A stretch of 64,000 nt of DNA from Enterococcus sp. DIV0212c (GCF_017377505.1 NZ_JAFREN010000008.1:124001-188000); one strand, 5' to 3'; positions 10,231-20,253 are shown, counted from the stretch's first letter. The notes: a model not told the origin generated them from the sequence alone. Translations and numbers: made by a program.

Positions 10231-11379
10231 ATGAGCCGTGTGGATCGTTATAAACATATACATGATAAAGCAAAACCAGTAGAAGAAAAAAATGGATTTA
10301 ATCCTAGAAAAGAAAAAAATTATTCTGAAGAACCTAGAAATAGCTATTATCAAGAACAAGAATCAAGCCCATATCAAGAACCAATGGCTGGTGATCCCAG
10401 ACAAAGATATGAACAAGCTGATCCACAAGGAAAAAACAAACAATTCTCCAAAAAAGAAAAGAAACCAAAAAAACCAAGAAAAAAGAGACGATTTAGTTGG
10501 CCTAAGAGAATTTTCTTATTTTTAATATTGCTGATTGCATTAGCAGTAGGTTTCTTTTTCAAAGGAAAATCTTATGCTGAGAATGACAACTCTTTACCTA
10601 AAGAAGCGATTGAAACATTCCACGGAGTAAAGAGTGCGAATGGCGCTAATAATATTTTGATTTTAGGTAGTGATACACGAGGAGAAGATTCTGGTCGTGC
10701 CGATACTATAATGGTGTTGCAACTAGATGGTCCATCTAAAAAGCCTAAGCTGATTTCATTTATGCGTGATACATTTGTTGATATCCCTGGATATGATAAA
10801 AATAAGATCAATGCATCTTATGCTTTAGGCGGAGCAGATTTAGTTCGCCAAACCCTAGCTGAAAACTTTAATATTCAATGTAGATATTATGCTAAAGTTG
10901 ATTTTCAATCATTCGAAAAAATTATTGACTCGATGTTTCCAAGTGGTGTCAAAATCGATGCTGAAAAAGATTTGAATTTAGATGGTGTGGATATCGCTAA
11001 AGGTAAGCAAAAAATGGACGGACACACACTGTTACAATATGCACGTTTTAGAAAAGATGAAGAAGGCGATTTCGGACGCGTTCGACGTCAGCAGCAAGTC
11101 ATGACCGCAGTTATGGGACAATTGAAAAATCCTCTAGCGTTGATTCGCACGCCGGAGTCTTTAGGACGTTTAGTTGGTTATATGTCAACGGATGTACCTA
11201 CAAGTTTTATGTTGAAAAACGGTCCATCATTGATGCTAAAAGGCGGGGGCGGAATCGAACGATTAACAGTTCCTGTAGAAGGATCTTGGAGCAATGCAGA
11301 CTATGATTATGCTGGCAGTGTACTGGAAATTGATTTAGGAACGAACCAAACAGCGGTTCAAAATTTCCTTGGACAGTAA
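10231..11379 (+). CDS. LytR-CpsA-Psr (LCP) family cell-wall glycopolymer ligase
   Basis: 382 aa from ATG 10231 (GAGGTGG upstream); an in-frame ATG at 10192 has no RBS. A roughly 90-residue, Lys/Pro/Glu/Gln-rich cytoplasmic region is followed by one membrane helix (IFLFLILLIALAVGFFF). The extracellular LCP domain has NILILGSDTRGEDSGRADT, SFMRDTFVDIPG and LLQYARFRKDEEGDFGRVRRQ, which hold the Asp/Arg residues that bind polyprenyl pyrophosphate. LCP proteins transfer teichoic acids or polysaccharides to peptidoglycan. The Psr proteins of enterococci belong to this family. Confidence 0.9.
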   Translation: MSRVDRYKHIHDKAKPVEEKNGFNPRKEKNYSEEPRNSYYQEQESSPYQEPMAGDPRQRYEQADPQGKNKQFSKKEKKPKKPRKKRRFSWPKRIFLFLILLIALAVGFFFKGKSYAENDNSLPKEAIETFHGVKSANGANNILILGSDTRGEDSGRADTIMVLQLDGPSKKPKLISFMRDTFVDIPGYDKNKINASYALGGADLVRQTLAENFNIQCRYYAKVDFQSFEKIIDSMFPSGVKIDAEKDLNLDGVDIAKGKQKMDGHTLLQYARFRKDEEGDFGRVRRQQQVMTAVMGQLKNPLALIRTPESLGRLVGYMSTDVPTSFMLKNGPSLMLKGGGGIERLTVPVEGSWSNADYDYAGSVLEIDLGTNQTAVQNFLGQ

Positions 11380-11454
11380 GTATTTTATTTAAATATGCAT
11401 TGATTTATGCTATATTTATTATGCCGTGTAAAATTAGTGAAACGAGGTTACAAA

Positions 11455-12303
11455 ATGAAAATTGCTATTGTAACAGATAGTACAGCTTATTTACCTGAGC
11501 GAATCAAAAATTCGCCCAATCTATTTGTTATCCCCATCCCTGTTATTTTAGATGGTAAGATATATAATGAAGGAATCGATATCGAAGCTGACGAATATTA
11601 CAGCTTGTTGAATAATAGTAACGAGTTTCCGACTACTTCTCAACCTGCATTAGGTGAGGTTATCGAGCTGTATAAAGAAATCGGAGATAAAGGATATGAT
11701 ACGATTATCAGTATTCATCTATCATCTGGCATCTCGGGATTTGTTAATACCTTATTTTCTTTAACAGATTCGATCAAAGGTGTGACGCTTTACCCATATG
11801 ACTCGAAAATAACAAGCGTACCAATGGGACACATGGTAGAAGCAGCATTAGATTTAGTGAAAGAAAATGCTAGTCTAGAAGAAATTTTCACTAAATTAGA
11901 TATTATCAGAGATAATACTTATGCTTATTTAATCGTTGATGATTTAAATAATCTAGTACGTGGAGGACGATTGACGAACGGCGCAGCATTAATTGCCGGA
12001 TTGTTGAAAATCAAACCTATCCTGACTTTTGAAGATGGAAAAATTGTTTTATTTGAAAAAATTCGTTCGACTAAAAAAGCATTTGCTCGTGCAGAAGAAA
12101 TCATTGGTAAACGAGATAAAGAAATTGATCGACCAGTCAAGTTATACGTGATCCATGCCAATAATTTAGCTGTTGCAGAAGAAGAAAAAGCTAAGTTAAT
12201 GGAACAATACCCAGATGCAATTGTTGAAATTGGTCATTTTGGACCTGTTATTGGCACTCATTTAGGTGAGAAAGCAATTGGTATTTGTATTTCAGCCCAA
12301 TAA
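11455..12303 (+). CDS. DegV family fatty-acid-binding protein
   Basis: 282 aa from ATG 11455 with CGAGG at 11443-11447. The frame opens at 11407 but that start lacks an RBS. Family motifs are KIAIVTDSTAYLP at the N terminus, FPTTSQPALGE, and a C-terminal HFGPVIGTHLGEKAIG. DegV proteins bind a fatty acid; FakB members present it to the kinase FakA for phosphorylation. No fakA is nearby, so this specific role is an inference. Confidence 0.9.
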   Translation: MKIAIVTDSTAYLPERIKNSPNLFVIPIPVILDGKIYNEGIDIEADEYYSLLNNSNEFPTTSQPALGEVIELYKEIGDKGYDTIISIHLSSGISGFVNTLFSLTDSIKGVTLYPYDSKITSVPMGHMVEAALDLVKENASLEEIFTKLDIIRDNTYAYLIVDDLNNLVRGGRLTNGAALIAGLLKIKPILTFEDGKIVLFEKIRSTKKAFARAEEIIGKRDKEIDRPVKLYVIHANNLAVAEEEKAKLMEQYPDAIVEIGHFGPVIGTHLGEKAIGICISAQ

Positions 12304-12322
12304 TTTTAGCATGAATAAATGG

Positions 12323-12364
12323 AGATGAAACAAAGCTGTTTTAGTTTTGTTTCATCTTTTATTT
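12323..12364 (+). terminator. terminator after the degV-like gene
   Basis: AGATGAAACAAA pairs with TTTGTTTCATCT, followed by TTTATTTT. Confidence 0.8.
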
Positions 12365-12513
12365 TATCCTTATAGCTCAACTAAAGATAAATAGTATGTT
12401 ACAATAACAAATAAATCATACTTTTTTTATTGATAATCGATTAAAAATAACGATTCAATAGTCATTTTCCTTTAAAAGTAAGGTATACTTAAAGAAAAAA
12501 GGAGGGCGAGTGG

Positions 12514-12705
12514 ATGAATCTATTTGAAGAACGTTTACAAAAAGAAAAAATGAAACAAGTTCAACTACTCGCAGCATATTACCAAGTCGTTAATCGCTTG
12601 CCGCTCGGTGATAAGAGAGATCAGATGATTCGTGATATATTAGCCTGTAAGGATAAAATAAAGAAAATTAATCAGCAATTGACGGAATTAAATAAAAAAG
12701 AATAG
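12514..12705 (+). CDS. small hypothetical protein, 63 aa
   Basis: Charged, helical small protein with no membrane segment; likely a short coiled coil. ATG 12514 lies behind AAGGAGGGCGAG, a very strong RBS, which supports reality despite the size. It is 18 bases upstream of a membrane protein gene and probably cotranscribed. Not recognised. Confidence 0.7.
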   Translation: MNLFEERLQKEKMKQVQLLAAYYQVVNRLPLGDKRDQMIRDILACKDKIKKINQQLTELNKKE

Positions 12706-12723
12706 AGATAAAAGGAGCGCATT

Positions 12724-13218
12724 TTGGCTATAGATTTTTTTACGGTACTACTAGCTGTTTTTGTGATAATAATGTATATTTATTTGATTTTAGTACGAAA
12801 AAGCGTATTGATCAAAAGTAGGAAAAGAAGTTTTTTTTATATCTTGGTCATTGGATGTAGCCTGATACTTCTGACTTCTACGCTATTTTCTGAACAAACG
12901 ATCGATCAACGGATTCGTGGCTTTCTTTCCATTTTACTTATTTTGAGTTTTTTACTTGATACAAAAGGTCTAGCAGATGATCGGTTGATTTTGGGTCCTT
13001 TTGATAAAAATGGTGTCATGTATCAAGACGTAGAGAAAATGGCATTACTAATCAAGAAAAAAGAAATTCGATTAAATTACTTCAAAAATGACCGCAGAGG
13101 TCCCATGATGAAATTTTCCATCCCTTTAGAAGATTTGTTGGCTTTTCTTTCTGAACGATTGAAGGAAGACGCTGAAATCAGTATTTTAGTAGATGATGAA
13201 AATTCCAAAACAGGCTGA
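12724..13218 (+). CDS. hypothetical membrane protein, 164 aa
   Basis: Three hydrophobic segments are visible: about residues 5-24, 36-53 and 68-80. A soluble C-terminal domain of about 80 residues rich in Lys/Asp follows. The start is TTG 12724 with AAAGGAGCG upstream. Arrangement suggests a membrane-anchored cytoplasmic domain. It shares an operon with the 63-aa gene. I cannot name a family with confidence. Confidence 0.72.
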   Translation: MAIDFFTVLLAVFVIIMYIYLILVRKSVLIKSRKRSFFYILVIGCSLILLTSTLFSEQTIDQRIRGFLSILLILSFLLDTKGLADDRLILGPFDKNGVMYQDVEKMALLIKKKEIRLNYFKNDRRGPMMKFSIPLEDLLAFLSERLKEDAEISILVDDENSKTG

Positions 13219-13370
13219 ATTCTAAGAAGAAAAATAAAAAAATAGGTGAGAGCAAAGGCTGATGAAACACTTTGTTTTCGCTTTTTATTGGGTTTTAAAT
13301 TGTTCTAATTAAATTCATTAAAGAATTTTGTAAATAATAGTCAATTTTAGTAGGTATTTCTCAAACAGTT

Positions 13371-13379
13371 TGCTATAAT
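13371..13379 (+). promoter_or_regulatory. extended -10 promoter
   Basis: TGCTATAAT is a perfect extended -10 element 33 bp before the GTG start at 13412. The -35 region is weak, as is usual when the TG extension is present. It probably drives the 92-aa gene and the antiporter. Confidence 0.65.
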
Positions 13380-13411
13380 GTGTCAGAGAAATTCTGAAAG
13401 GAAGTATTGTT

Positions 13412-13690
13412 GTGAATAAAGAAATCGACCAACGAATTGCTGAACTAAGAGAAAAATATAAAGAGTTACCTCCAGAAAAAAAAGCTGAGTTGGAACGCCA
13501 TATAAAAAAGAGAAACTTCTTAAACTACAAAAAAATCGAACTAATCAAATCAGAGTTACTTCGTTTAGAAGCACGTCGTGCGCAATTGGAACTTTGTGAA
13601 AAACAAAAAGAACTCGGACTAATCGAAAAGAAAATAACCTGTAAAAAAGAAAAATTATTACGGTGTTTAGGAAAACAAATCAATCCATAA
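13412..13690 (+). CDS. hypothetical coiled-coil protein, 92 aa
   Basis: GTG start at 13412 preceded by GAAAGGAAG. Nearly the whole protein is highly charged helix (Lys/Glu/Leu heptad-like), with two Cys near the C terminus (ITCKKEKLLRCLG). No transmembrane segment. It ends 18 bases before the antiporter gene, so it may be cotranscribed with it. Function unknown. Confidence 0.68.
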   Translation: MNKEIDQRIAELREKYKELPPEKKAELERHIKKRNFLNYKKIELIKSELLRLEARRAQLELCEKQKELGLIEKKITCKKEKLLRCLGKQINP

Positions 13691-13708
13691 TTAGTAGGGG
13701 GATACGAG

Positions 13709-15772
13709 ATGGAGTTTGTTAATTTAATTATTGTATTTGTTCTTGCTATAACTATTTCTAATGTATTTAATAAAATAGTACCAATCATACCTTTACCAAT
13801 CGTCCAAATCATTGTTGGTGTTATTATCGGACTGACTGATGTCGGACGTGAAATTACTTTTGAACCCGAAATATTCCTAGTCATGATTATTGCACCTTTG
13901 TTATTTCGTGAAGGTGAACGAAATGATATTTCTGCTACTATGAAAAATTTTAGCGTAATTTTATTTCTCGCCTTTATCGGTGTTTTGATTACACTTGTCA
14001 GTGTTGGTTGGGCATTACATATAGTTATTCCTGCACTTCCGATTGCAGCATGTTTTGCCTTAGGGGCAGCGCTTGGACCGACAGATGCAGTAGCTGTCGG
14101 TTCTTTATCTGGAAAAATTCAGATTCCGCCTAAAGCTATGCATATTTTAGAAGGAGAAGGATTGATCAATGATGCTTCTGGCGTTACCGCTTTTCAATTT
14201 GCTTTAGCAGCTTTATTGACAGGTAGTTTTTCAGCTACTGATGCTGGAATCATGTTGATCGTTTCGAGTATTGGCGGAGCCATTGTTGGTGCTTTTTTAG
14301 TAATGATCAAACGTCAAATTGTAATGATCTTAGAAAAAGCTTCAGCAAGAGATGTAACCGGTTATTTGTTATTAGAATTGCTATTGCCATTTTTGGCCTA
14401 TATGGTTGCAGAACTTTTCCATGTCTCAGGAATCATAGCAGCTGTTGTCGCAGGTGTTATGCAAGCGGCTAGTTTTAAAAAGGTTTCTTTATTTGAAGCT
14501 GAACTTTCAAGTGTTTCTGAAAGTACTTGGGGAACAATTACTTTTACCTTGAATGCGTTGGTATTCCTATTTTTAGGAATTGAATTATCGCAAGTTTTTT
14601 CACCAATTTGGAATAGCCAAACGTATTCTAATAGTTTCTTGATGGTCGTTGTTTTGATTTTAAGTATTACGTTATTTGTAGCGCGTTTTTTATCAATTGT
14701 CTTGATTTACAGCGTGAAAAACGGAATTAAAAATCTTTGGTCATCTATGAATGAAATGTTGATTTTGACTTTTGGTGGAGTTAAAGGAACAGTCAGTTTA
14801 GCCACAATTTTCATTTTGCCTTTAACAGTAAATGGTCAAGATTTTCCTGAGCGATCGTTGCTATTGTTTATCACGGCTTGTGTGATTTTAGTTACTTTAG
14901 TAGGTGGTATTCTTGTTTTGCCATTTTTAACTGAATCTGATGAAGCAGAAAGTATGAACATTCAAGGCATTACCTTACTTCAAGATGTTATTGAACGGCT
15001 TAAAATGATCAATCAAGAAGATCCGCATGTAGAAATGAATGTGGTGATTGAAAATTATCAAGATCGTGTGAAAGAATTGTACACGGAGCAATTGCCCTCA
15101 GAACAGCGGCAAGAAGTCCAAGAATTAAGAGCGCTGATTGTTTCGATCGAGCGTGATGGCTTAGAAGAAAGTTTTCGTCAAAAAGAAATTGGCATTGAAG
15201 GTTACCGCTTGTATGAACGTCTGATTTCTAGAATGGAACGTTCGATTGCGAGACAATTACTTTCTATCATCGGTTTTTGGCTATTGTTTGTTCGCCAAAT
15301 CATTGCCTTTTTTGTCCATCCTAAATTATCATGGGCTAGAAAAGACGAAGAAAATCGACGAGAATTTCAAAAAGAAGAATTAGAAAACGTTCGACAAGTA
15401 TTTTTACAAAACACAGAAGTTATTTTGAAAAGTTTGGATAACTTAAAAGGGGTATATGACGACGAAATCATCCGTTTCTTTATTGAAGGTCGTTTACAGT
15501 TTGCCCACAGATTGGAAGATGGAACATTTATTGATTCGTTTATTGTTCGTTCTCAGTCTAATTATGTTAAAGAACTATTGATTGGTTATCAAGAAGAGCG
15601 CAGAATAATCGATGAATATGAGCTTGCTGACAAAATATCTTCCTATGAAGCAAATGAATATCGAAAAAATGTCAACTTACTAGAATCGTATTCGATCAAT
15701 GACGTTTCTAATACAATTCCGTTGCGGAAATTAACAAGAGAACTAAAAAAAGAAGCTCAGCGAGAAAACTAG
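13709..15772 (+). CDS. CPA1-family cation/proton antiporter
   Basis: 687 aa. About 12 transmembrane segments fill residues 1-410. The core carries GAALGPTDAVAVGSL and LEGEGLINDASGVTAF, the conserved acidic motifs of Na+/H+ exchangers of the NhaP/NHE type. FGGVKGTVSLATIFILPL is also typical. The C-terminal 270 or so residues are a large cytoplasmic, charged tail, longer than in minimal NhaP proteins and probably regulatory. RBS is GGGGG before ATG 13709. The transported ion (Na+, K+ or Li+) is not decided by the sequence. Confidence 0.9.
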   Translation: MEFVNLIIVFVLAITISNVFNKIVPIIPLPIVQIIVGVIIGLTDVGREITFEPEIFLVMIIAPLLFREGERNDISATMKNFSVILFLAFIGVLITLVSVGWALHIVIPALPIAACFALGAALGPTDAVAVGSLSGKIQIPPKAMHILEGEGLINDASGVTAFQFALAALLTGSFSATDAGIMLIVSSIGGAIVGAFLVMIKRQIVMILEKASARDVTGYLLLELLLPFLAYMVAELFHVSGIIAAVVAGVMQAASFKKVSLFEAELSSVSESTWGTITFTLNALVFLFLGIELSQVFSPIWNSQTYSNSFLMVVVLILSITLFVARFLSIVLIYSVKNGIKNLWSSMNEMLILTFGGVKGTVSLATIFILPLTVNGQDFPERSLLLFITACVILVTLVGGILVLPFLTESDEAESMNIQGITLLQDVIERLKMINQEDPHVEMNVVIENYQDRVKELYTEQLPSEQRQEVQELRALIVSIERDGLEESFRQKEIGIEGYRLYERLISRMERSIARQLLSIIGFWLLFVRQIIAFFVHPKLSWARKDEENRREFQKEELENVRQVFLQNTEVILKSLDNLKGVYDDEIIRFFIEGRLQFAHRLEDGTFIDSFIVRSQSNYVKELLIGYQEERRIIDEYELADKISSYEANEYRKNVNLLESYSINDVSNTIPLRKLTRELKKEAQREN

Positions 15773-15784
15773 CTTCTTTTTTTT
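15748..15784 (+). terminator. terminator overlapping the antiporter stop
   Basis: AGAAGCT (15751-15757) pairs with AGCTTCT (15771-15777), then eight T. The stop codon lies in the loop. Confidence 0.75.
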
Positions 15785-15828
15785 GCTTTTTTTTGATACA
15801 ATAAGCAGGATGAAAAGGGCGTGAGCAT

Positions 15829-17715
15829 ATGAAAGAATTAAAAGTAAATGAATTAACCAAAACATACGGAGAAAAAACATTGTTTGATCATATCTCTTTC
15901 CATATCCATGATAAAGAACGAATTGGATTGATCGGTACAAATGGAACAGGTAAAACGAGTTTATTGAACATCCTTGCTGGCAAAGATAGTGGAGATGGGG
16001 ATGTTGAAGCTGTTCAACAACCAAATGACTATCAAATCGGCTACCTTTCTCAAAACCAAGAATTTGACCCAGAATTAACCGTTGTTGAAGCTGTATTTCA
16101 AGGAGATACACCGATTATTCAAGCAGTTAAAAATTACGAATTGGCATTGCTCGCTTTAGCTGTTGATGGAAGCAGTGACGCAGCTCAAAAACAGTACGCT
16201 CAAGCAGAAGAACGTATGAATAAAGAAGATGCTTGGACAGCGGATACAGATGCAAAAATCATTTTACAAAAACTAGGAATTGAAACACTGCATAAAAAAA
16301 TCGGCGAATTATCTGGTGGACAAAAGAAGCGAGTGAGTTTAGCACAAGTATTGATTGAGTCACCTGACTTGTTACTATTAGATGAACCGACAAACCATTT
16401 AGATTATGAAGCCATTAGTTGGCTTGAAGGCTTTTTAAACGGATATCGTGGTGCAATTTTAATGGTTACTCATGATCGATACTTTCTAGATCGGGTGGCA
16501 AATCGTATTTTTGAATTATCTTTTGGTAAATTGCATGAATACAAAGGAAACTATGAAGCGTATATCGTAGCCAAAGCAGAACGTGAACGCGTAGAACTTG
16601 AGCAAGAAGATAAAAGAAAGCAATTATACAAACAAGAACTTGAGTGGATGCGTGCAGGTGTGCAAGCACGAGGGACAAAACAACAAGCACGTCAAGACAG
16701 ATTTCATGATCTTAAAGAAAATCTTCATCAAGTGAATCAAAAAAGTCAATTAGAAATTGATGTAGCTACACAAAGACTAGGAAAAAAAGTATTAGAAATC
16801 AAAGATGGAAACTACCAGATTGAACATAAAACAATTTTAAATGCATTTGACCTTTTAATTCAAGCGAAAGACAGAATCGGAATTACTGGGAAAAATGGTG
16901 CAGGGAAATCTACATTGCTGAATATTTTGGCTGGTCGTCTGAGTTTAGATAGCGGAATTTATTCAATTGGCGAGACAGTACGCTTGGCTTATTACACACA
17001 GCAAAATGAAGCGATGGATCCAAACCAACGAATGATTTCTTACCTGCAAGAAGCAGCTGAACAAGTCCAACGAAATGATGGGACAAGTATAAGTGTCGCT
17101 GAGTTATTGGAGCGATTTCTTTTCCCACGCTTTATGCATGGGACTGTCATAGGTAAGCTTTCCGGTGGAGAGAAACGCCGTTTGTATCTATTAAAACTAT
17201 TGATCAGTCAGCCAAATGTGTTATTATTGGACGAGCCGACAAATGACTTGGACATTGATACATTGACAATTTTGGAAGATTATCTTCAAACATTCAAAGG
17301 AGCAGTAATCGCCGTTTCACATGACCGATATTTTCTAGATAAGACGATGGATAAGCTACTTGTTTTTCAAGGAGAAGGTCAGATTGCAACTTATTTTGGA
17401 TCGATGAGTGATTATTTGACTGAGAATAAAGAACAGGCGAAAAAACCAACGAAAATCGAATCAAAACCGATAAAGGGATCTGAGAAAAAAGAAAAAACAA
17501 AATTAACTTACATGGAACAAAAAGAGTGGGCAACAATTGAAACAGATATTGGGCAACTTGAAGAACGAACAGCGCAGCTTACAGAAGAGATGAATCATCA
17601 AGGTGATGATTTTACTAAACTACAGCAACTTCAAACGGAGTTGTCAGCTGTTGAACAAGAATTAGAAGAAAAAATGGAACGCTGGGAATATTTGAGTGAA
17701 TTTGCAGAAAATTAG
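15829..17715 (+). CDS. ABC-F subfamily ATPase (Uup/YfmR-like)
   Basis: 628 aa with two ABC domains and no transmembrane part. The first has Walker A GTNGTGKTS near 43, signature LSGGQKKRVSL and Walker B LLLLDEPTNHLD. A charged interdomain linker (about 240-300) with WMRAGVQARGTKQQARQDR follows. The second has GKNGAGKST, LSGGEKRRLYLL and LLLDEPTNDLD. The last 80 residues form a Lys/Glu/Gln-rich coiled coil as in Uup and B. subtilis YfmR. ABC-F proteins act on the ribosome. The Uup-like C terminus argues for a housekeeping translation factor rather than a drug-resistance protein. Confidence 0.9.
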   Translation: MKELKVNELTKTYGEKTLFDHISFHIHDKERIGLIGTNGTGKTSLLNILAGKDSGDGDVEAVQQPNDYQIGYLSQNQEFDPELTVVEAVFQGDTPIIQAVKNYELALLALAVDGSSDAAQKQYAQAEERMNKEDAWTADTDAKIILQKLGIETLHKKIGELSGGQKKRVSLAQVLIESPDLLLLDEPTNHLDYEAISWLEGFLNGYRGAILMVTHDRYFLDRVANRIFELSFGKLHEYKGNYEAYIVAKAERERVELEQEDKRKQLYKQELEWMRAGVQARGTKQQARQDRFHDLKENLHQVNQKSQLEIDVATQRLGKKVLEIKDGNYQIEHKTILNAFDLLIQAKDRIGITGKNGAGKSTLLNILAGRLSLDSGIYSIGETVRLAYYTQQNEAMDPNQRMISYLQEAAEQVQRNDGTSISVAELLERFLFPRFMHGTVIGKLSGGEKRRLYLLKLLISQPNVLLLDEPTNDLDIDTLTILEDYLQTFKGAVIAVSHDRYFLDKTMDKLLVFQGEGQIATYFGSMSDYLTENKEQAKKPTKIESKPIKGSEKKEKTKLTYMEQKEWATIETDIGQLEERTAQLTEEMNHQGDDFTKLQQLQTELSAVEQELEEKMERWEYLSEFAEN

Positions 17716-17727
17716 GAGGCAGCAACT

Positions 17728-18675
17728 ATGGAAGAAGCATATTTAGCATTAGGCCGCAAAATTTTAGAGGAAGGTCACTTGAAAGAAGACCGTACAGGAA
17801 CTGGTACACGCAGTATTTTTGGTCACCAAATGCGTTTTGATTTATCAGAAGGATTTCCTTTGCTGACGACTAAGCGAGTACCGTTTGGTTTAATTAAAAG
17901 TGAGTTGTTATGGTTTTTAAAAGGGGATACCAATATTCGTTACCTATTACAACACAACAACCATATATGGGATGAATGGGCGTTTGAGCGCTATATCAAA
18001 AGTGAAGACTACCATGGTCCGGATATGACAGATTTTGGCCGTCGCATCTTAACAGATGAAGCTTTTAAAGCGAGCTATGAAAAAGAACATAAAGAATTTT
18101 GCGAAAATATTTTAACAGATGAGGCTTTTGCTGTTAAATATGGTGAATTAGGTAATATTTATGGAGCGCAATGGCGTCATTGGGAAACAAAAGAAGGTCA
18201 TTTTATTGATCAATTAAAAAATGTCATTGACATGATCAAAAAAACACCAGATTCTCGTCGCTTGATTGTTTCAGCATGGAATCCAGAAGATGTCCCTTCT
18301 ATGGCTTTGCCCCCTTGTCATACGATGTTTCAATTTTATGTAAATGACGGTAAATTAAGTTGCCAGTTGTATCAACGAAGTGGCGATGTTTTTCTAGGGG
18401 TTCCGTTTAACATTGCTAGTTATGCGTTATTGACGCATTTGATTGCACATGAAACTGGTTTAAAAGTGGGAGATTTTGTGCATACGATCGGGGATGCACA
18501 TTTATATACAAATCACGTTGATCAAATGAACGAACAACTTACAAGAGACATTCGTTCATTTCCGACTTTAAAATTGAATCAGGAAAAACAATCTGTTTTC
18601 GATTTTGAAATGGAAGATATCGTTATTGAAGGATATGATCCACATCCAGCAATCAAGGCGCCAATCGCCGTTTAA
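17728..18675 (+). CDS. thyA: thymidylate synthase
   Basis: 315 aa, the long form with the roughly 50-residue small-domain insertion seen in Lactobacillus casei ThyA (about 316 aa). It methylates dUMP using methylenetetrahydrofolate. The catalytic Cys is in [12 protein letters not shown] near residue 197, and [13 protein letters not shown] and [19 protein letters not shown] are visible. RBS AGGAGG lies before ATG 17728. Followed after 18 bases by dihydrofolate reductase, which regenerates the folate oxidised here. Confidence 0.96.
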   Translation: MEEAYLALGRKILEEGHLKEDRTGTGTRSIFGHQMRFDLSEGFPLLTTKRVPFGLIKSELLWFLKGDTNIRYLLQHNNHIWDEWAFERYIKSEDYHGPDMTDFGRRILTDEAFKASYEKEHKEFCENILTDEAFAVKYGELGNIYGAQWRHWETKEGHFIDQLKNVIDMIKKTPDSRRLIVSAWNPEDVPSMALPPCHTMFQFYVNDGKLSCQLYQRSGDVFLGVPFNIASYALLTHLIAHETGLKVGDFVHTIGDAHLYTNHVDQMNEQLTRDIRSFPTLKLNQEKQSVFDFEMEDIVIEGYDPHPAIKAPIAV

Positions 18676-18693
18676 TATGAAAGGAGTTCCTCA

Positions 18694-19194
18694 ATGTTAG
18701 CAGCCATATGGGCACAAGATGAACAAGGGACAATCGGTAAGGAAAATCGTTTACCTTGGCATTTGCCGAATGATTTGAAATTTTTTAAACAAATGACTGA
18801 AGATAACACGATCGTTATGGGAAGAAAAACCTTTGAAGGCATGGGCAGTCGACCATTGCCAAATCGACAAACAATTGTCATAACTAGAGACAAAGAGTAT
18901 TCTGCAAAAGGAGTCATTGTACTTCACACTGTAGAGGACGTACTTGATTACGCGAAAACATTCTCTGGAATTACCTTTATTGCTGGTGGATCAGCAGTTT
19001 ATGAAGATTTTTTGCCATACTGTGATGTGTTATATCGTACGGTTATTCATCATACATTTGTTGGAGATACCAAATTTCCGCCTGTTTCATGGGATGATTG
19101 GACATTGATCAATTTAAGCGATGGGGTACAGGACGAAGAAAATAATTATGCGTATCAATTTGAAACTTATCAACGTAAAGTAGCCGCTGAATAG
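18694..19194 (+). CDS. folA: dihydrofolate reductase
   Basis: 166 aa, typical chromosomal DHFR length. Motifs are MLAAIWAQDEQGTIGKENRLPWHLPNDLKFF split over the active site, with the catalytic acid in PNDL near residue 27, then GRKTFEGMG and FIAGGSAVY. ATG 18694 follows AAAGGAG. It shares a transcript with thyA and ends at a strong terminator. Confidence 0.95.
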   Translation: MLAAIWAQDEQGTIGKENRLPWHLPNDLKFFKQMTEDNTIVMGRKTFEGMGSRPLPNRQTIVITRDKEYSAKGVIVLHTVEDVLDYAKTFSGITFIAGGSAVYEDFLPYCDVLYRTVIHHTFVGDTKFPPVSWDDWTLINLSDGVQDEENNYAYQFETYQRKVAAE

Positions 19195-19204
19195 CTGGCA
19201 TTTG

Positions 19205-19264
19205 AACTTATGAATTGAGTTTATTCAGATTTTAGGCTGAATGAATTCTTTCATAAGTTTTTTT
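19205..19264 (+). terminator. thyA-folA terminator
   Basis: AACTTATGA (19205-19213) pairs with TCATAAGTT. An inner TTTATTCAG / CTGAATGAA helix extends the stem and a run of T follows. Confidence 0.85.
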
Positions 19265-19408
19265 AGGGATTAAAGAAGAAAGGATAACCGTGGTAGGAAG
19301 TGTCTATCCGTATGGAAATATCATTTTCGATAAAAGTTACTCTGTTTCTCTTAAAACAAGGATAAAGCAAAAAAACCATACTTATTCCAGCATGGTTTTT
19401 CTTATTAC

Positions 19409-20029
19409 CTAAATATGATTGCGATATAATCCAACAACTTTGCCCAAAATACTTACATTATTCAAAATAATTGGGTCTAATGCATCATTTTCTGGCTGTA
19501 AACGAATATGATCTGACTCTTTAAAGAATCGCTTGCAAGTCGCTTCGTCTTCATCTGTCATAGCAATAACGATATCCCCATTAGAAGCAGCACTTTGTTT
19601 ACGAACGATGACTTGATCGCCATCTAATATCCCCGCATTGATCATACTTTCTCCTCTAATAGTCAGCATGAATAAAGCATTTTCTTCTGTCTGTAAATCT
19701 GGCGGAACAGGGAAAAAGTCAGAAGCTTCTTCTACAGCTAAAATAGGTTCACCAGCTGTAACAACACCAAGCATTGGAATGACGGTTGGTTTGACACCAA
19801 TTGTTTCCAAACCATCAGCAGTTAATTCAATTGCTCTTGGCTTTGTAGGGTCACGTAAAATCAAGCCCTTTTTTTCTAAACGTGCTAAATGTCCATGAAC
19901 AGTAGAGGTTGAAGAAAGATCTACTGCTTTTCCAATCTCTCTTACGGTTGGTGGATAGCCTTTAAGCTCAACTTGCTCATATATATATTTTAATACTTCG
20001 ATTTGTCTTGTGTCTGTACGTTTCACCAC
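19409..20029 (-). CDS. lexA: LexA SOS repressor
   Basis: 206 aa from GTG 20029; GTG 20026 is an equally possible start, and AAGAAGG precedes both. The frame extends upstream to 20092, but that extension has no RBS and would overlap the promoter. The N-terminal winged helix has [21 protein letters not shown]. The self-cleavage Ala-Gly is in [10 protein letters not shown]. The Ser of [10 protein letters not shown] and Lys of VIVRKQ form the protease dyad. Controls the DNA-damage regulon, including itself through the SOS box just upstream. Confidence 0.94.
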   Translation of the reverse strand: MVKRTDTRQIEVLKYIYEQVELKGYPPTVREIGKAVDLSSTSTVHGHLARLEKKGLILRDPTKPRAIELTADGLETIGVKPTVIPMLGVVTAGEPILAVEEASDFFPVPPDLQTEENALFMLTIRGESMINAGILDGDQVIVRKQSAASNGDIVIAMTDEDEATCKRFFKESDHIRLQPENDALDPIILNNVSILGKVVGLYRNHI

Positions 20030-20042
20030 AACCCGCACCTTC

Positions 20043-20078
20043 TTTCGATTTATAATTTTAGTGTACCATAGTTTCATA
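20043..20078 (-). promoter_or_regulatory. lexA promoter
   Basis: Reading the minus strand, TTGATT and TACACT are separated by 17 bases, ahead of the lexA RBS. The SOS box abuts the -35 side, so LexA binding should block initiation. The coordinates are approximate on the -35 side. Confidence 0.6.
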
Positions 20079-20085
20079 TAGGAAT

Positions 20086-20099
20086 CAAACAAGCGTTCG
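20086..20099. promoter_or_regulatory. SOS box (LexA operator)
   Basis: CAAACAAGCGTTCG differs from the Gram-positive consensus CGAACRNRYGTTYG at one position. It lies about 60 bp upstream of lexA and 300 bp upstream of ynzC, so autoregulation of lexA is the likely role. Confidence 0.8.
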
Positions 20100-20253
20100 T
20101 GTTTTTTTAAAAAAAGTAATTCATGCTTATTTTCGGAAAAAAATAGCTGTGTTTAACGTTACATTCTGTAAATAAGAGGTGTTGTTCCTCATTTTTATCG
20201 TGAATATAGTTGTATTTTTCCTGCTCATCTTATAAGATAGACATGGAAAGTAA

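Noticed and set aside
13245..13290. Terminator after the 164-aa membrane protein.
   Set aside because: The GCAAAG / CTTTG pairing is short and interrupted, too weak to list as a terminator.
15829..17715. The ABC-F ATPase as an antibiotic resistance (ribosomal protection) gene.
   Set aside because: The Uup/YfmR-like C-terminal coiled coil and the housekeeping context next to thyA favour a general translation factor.
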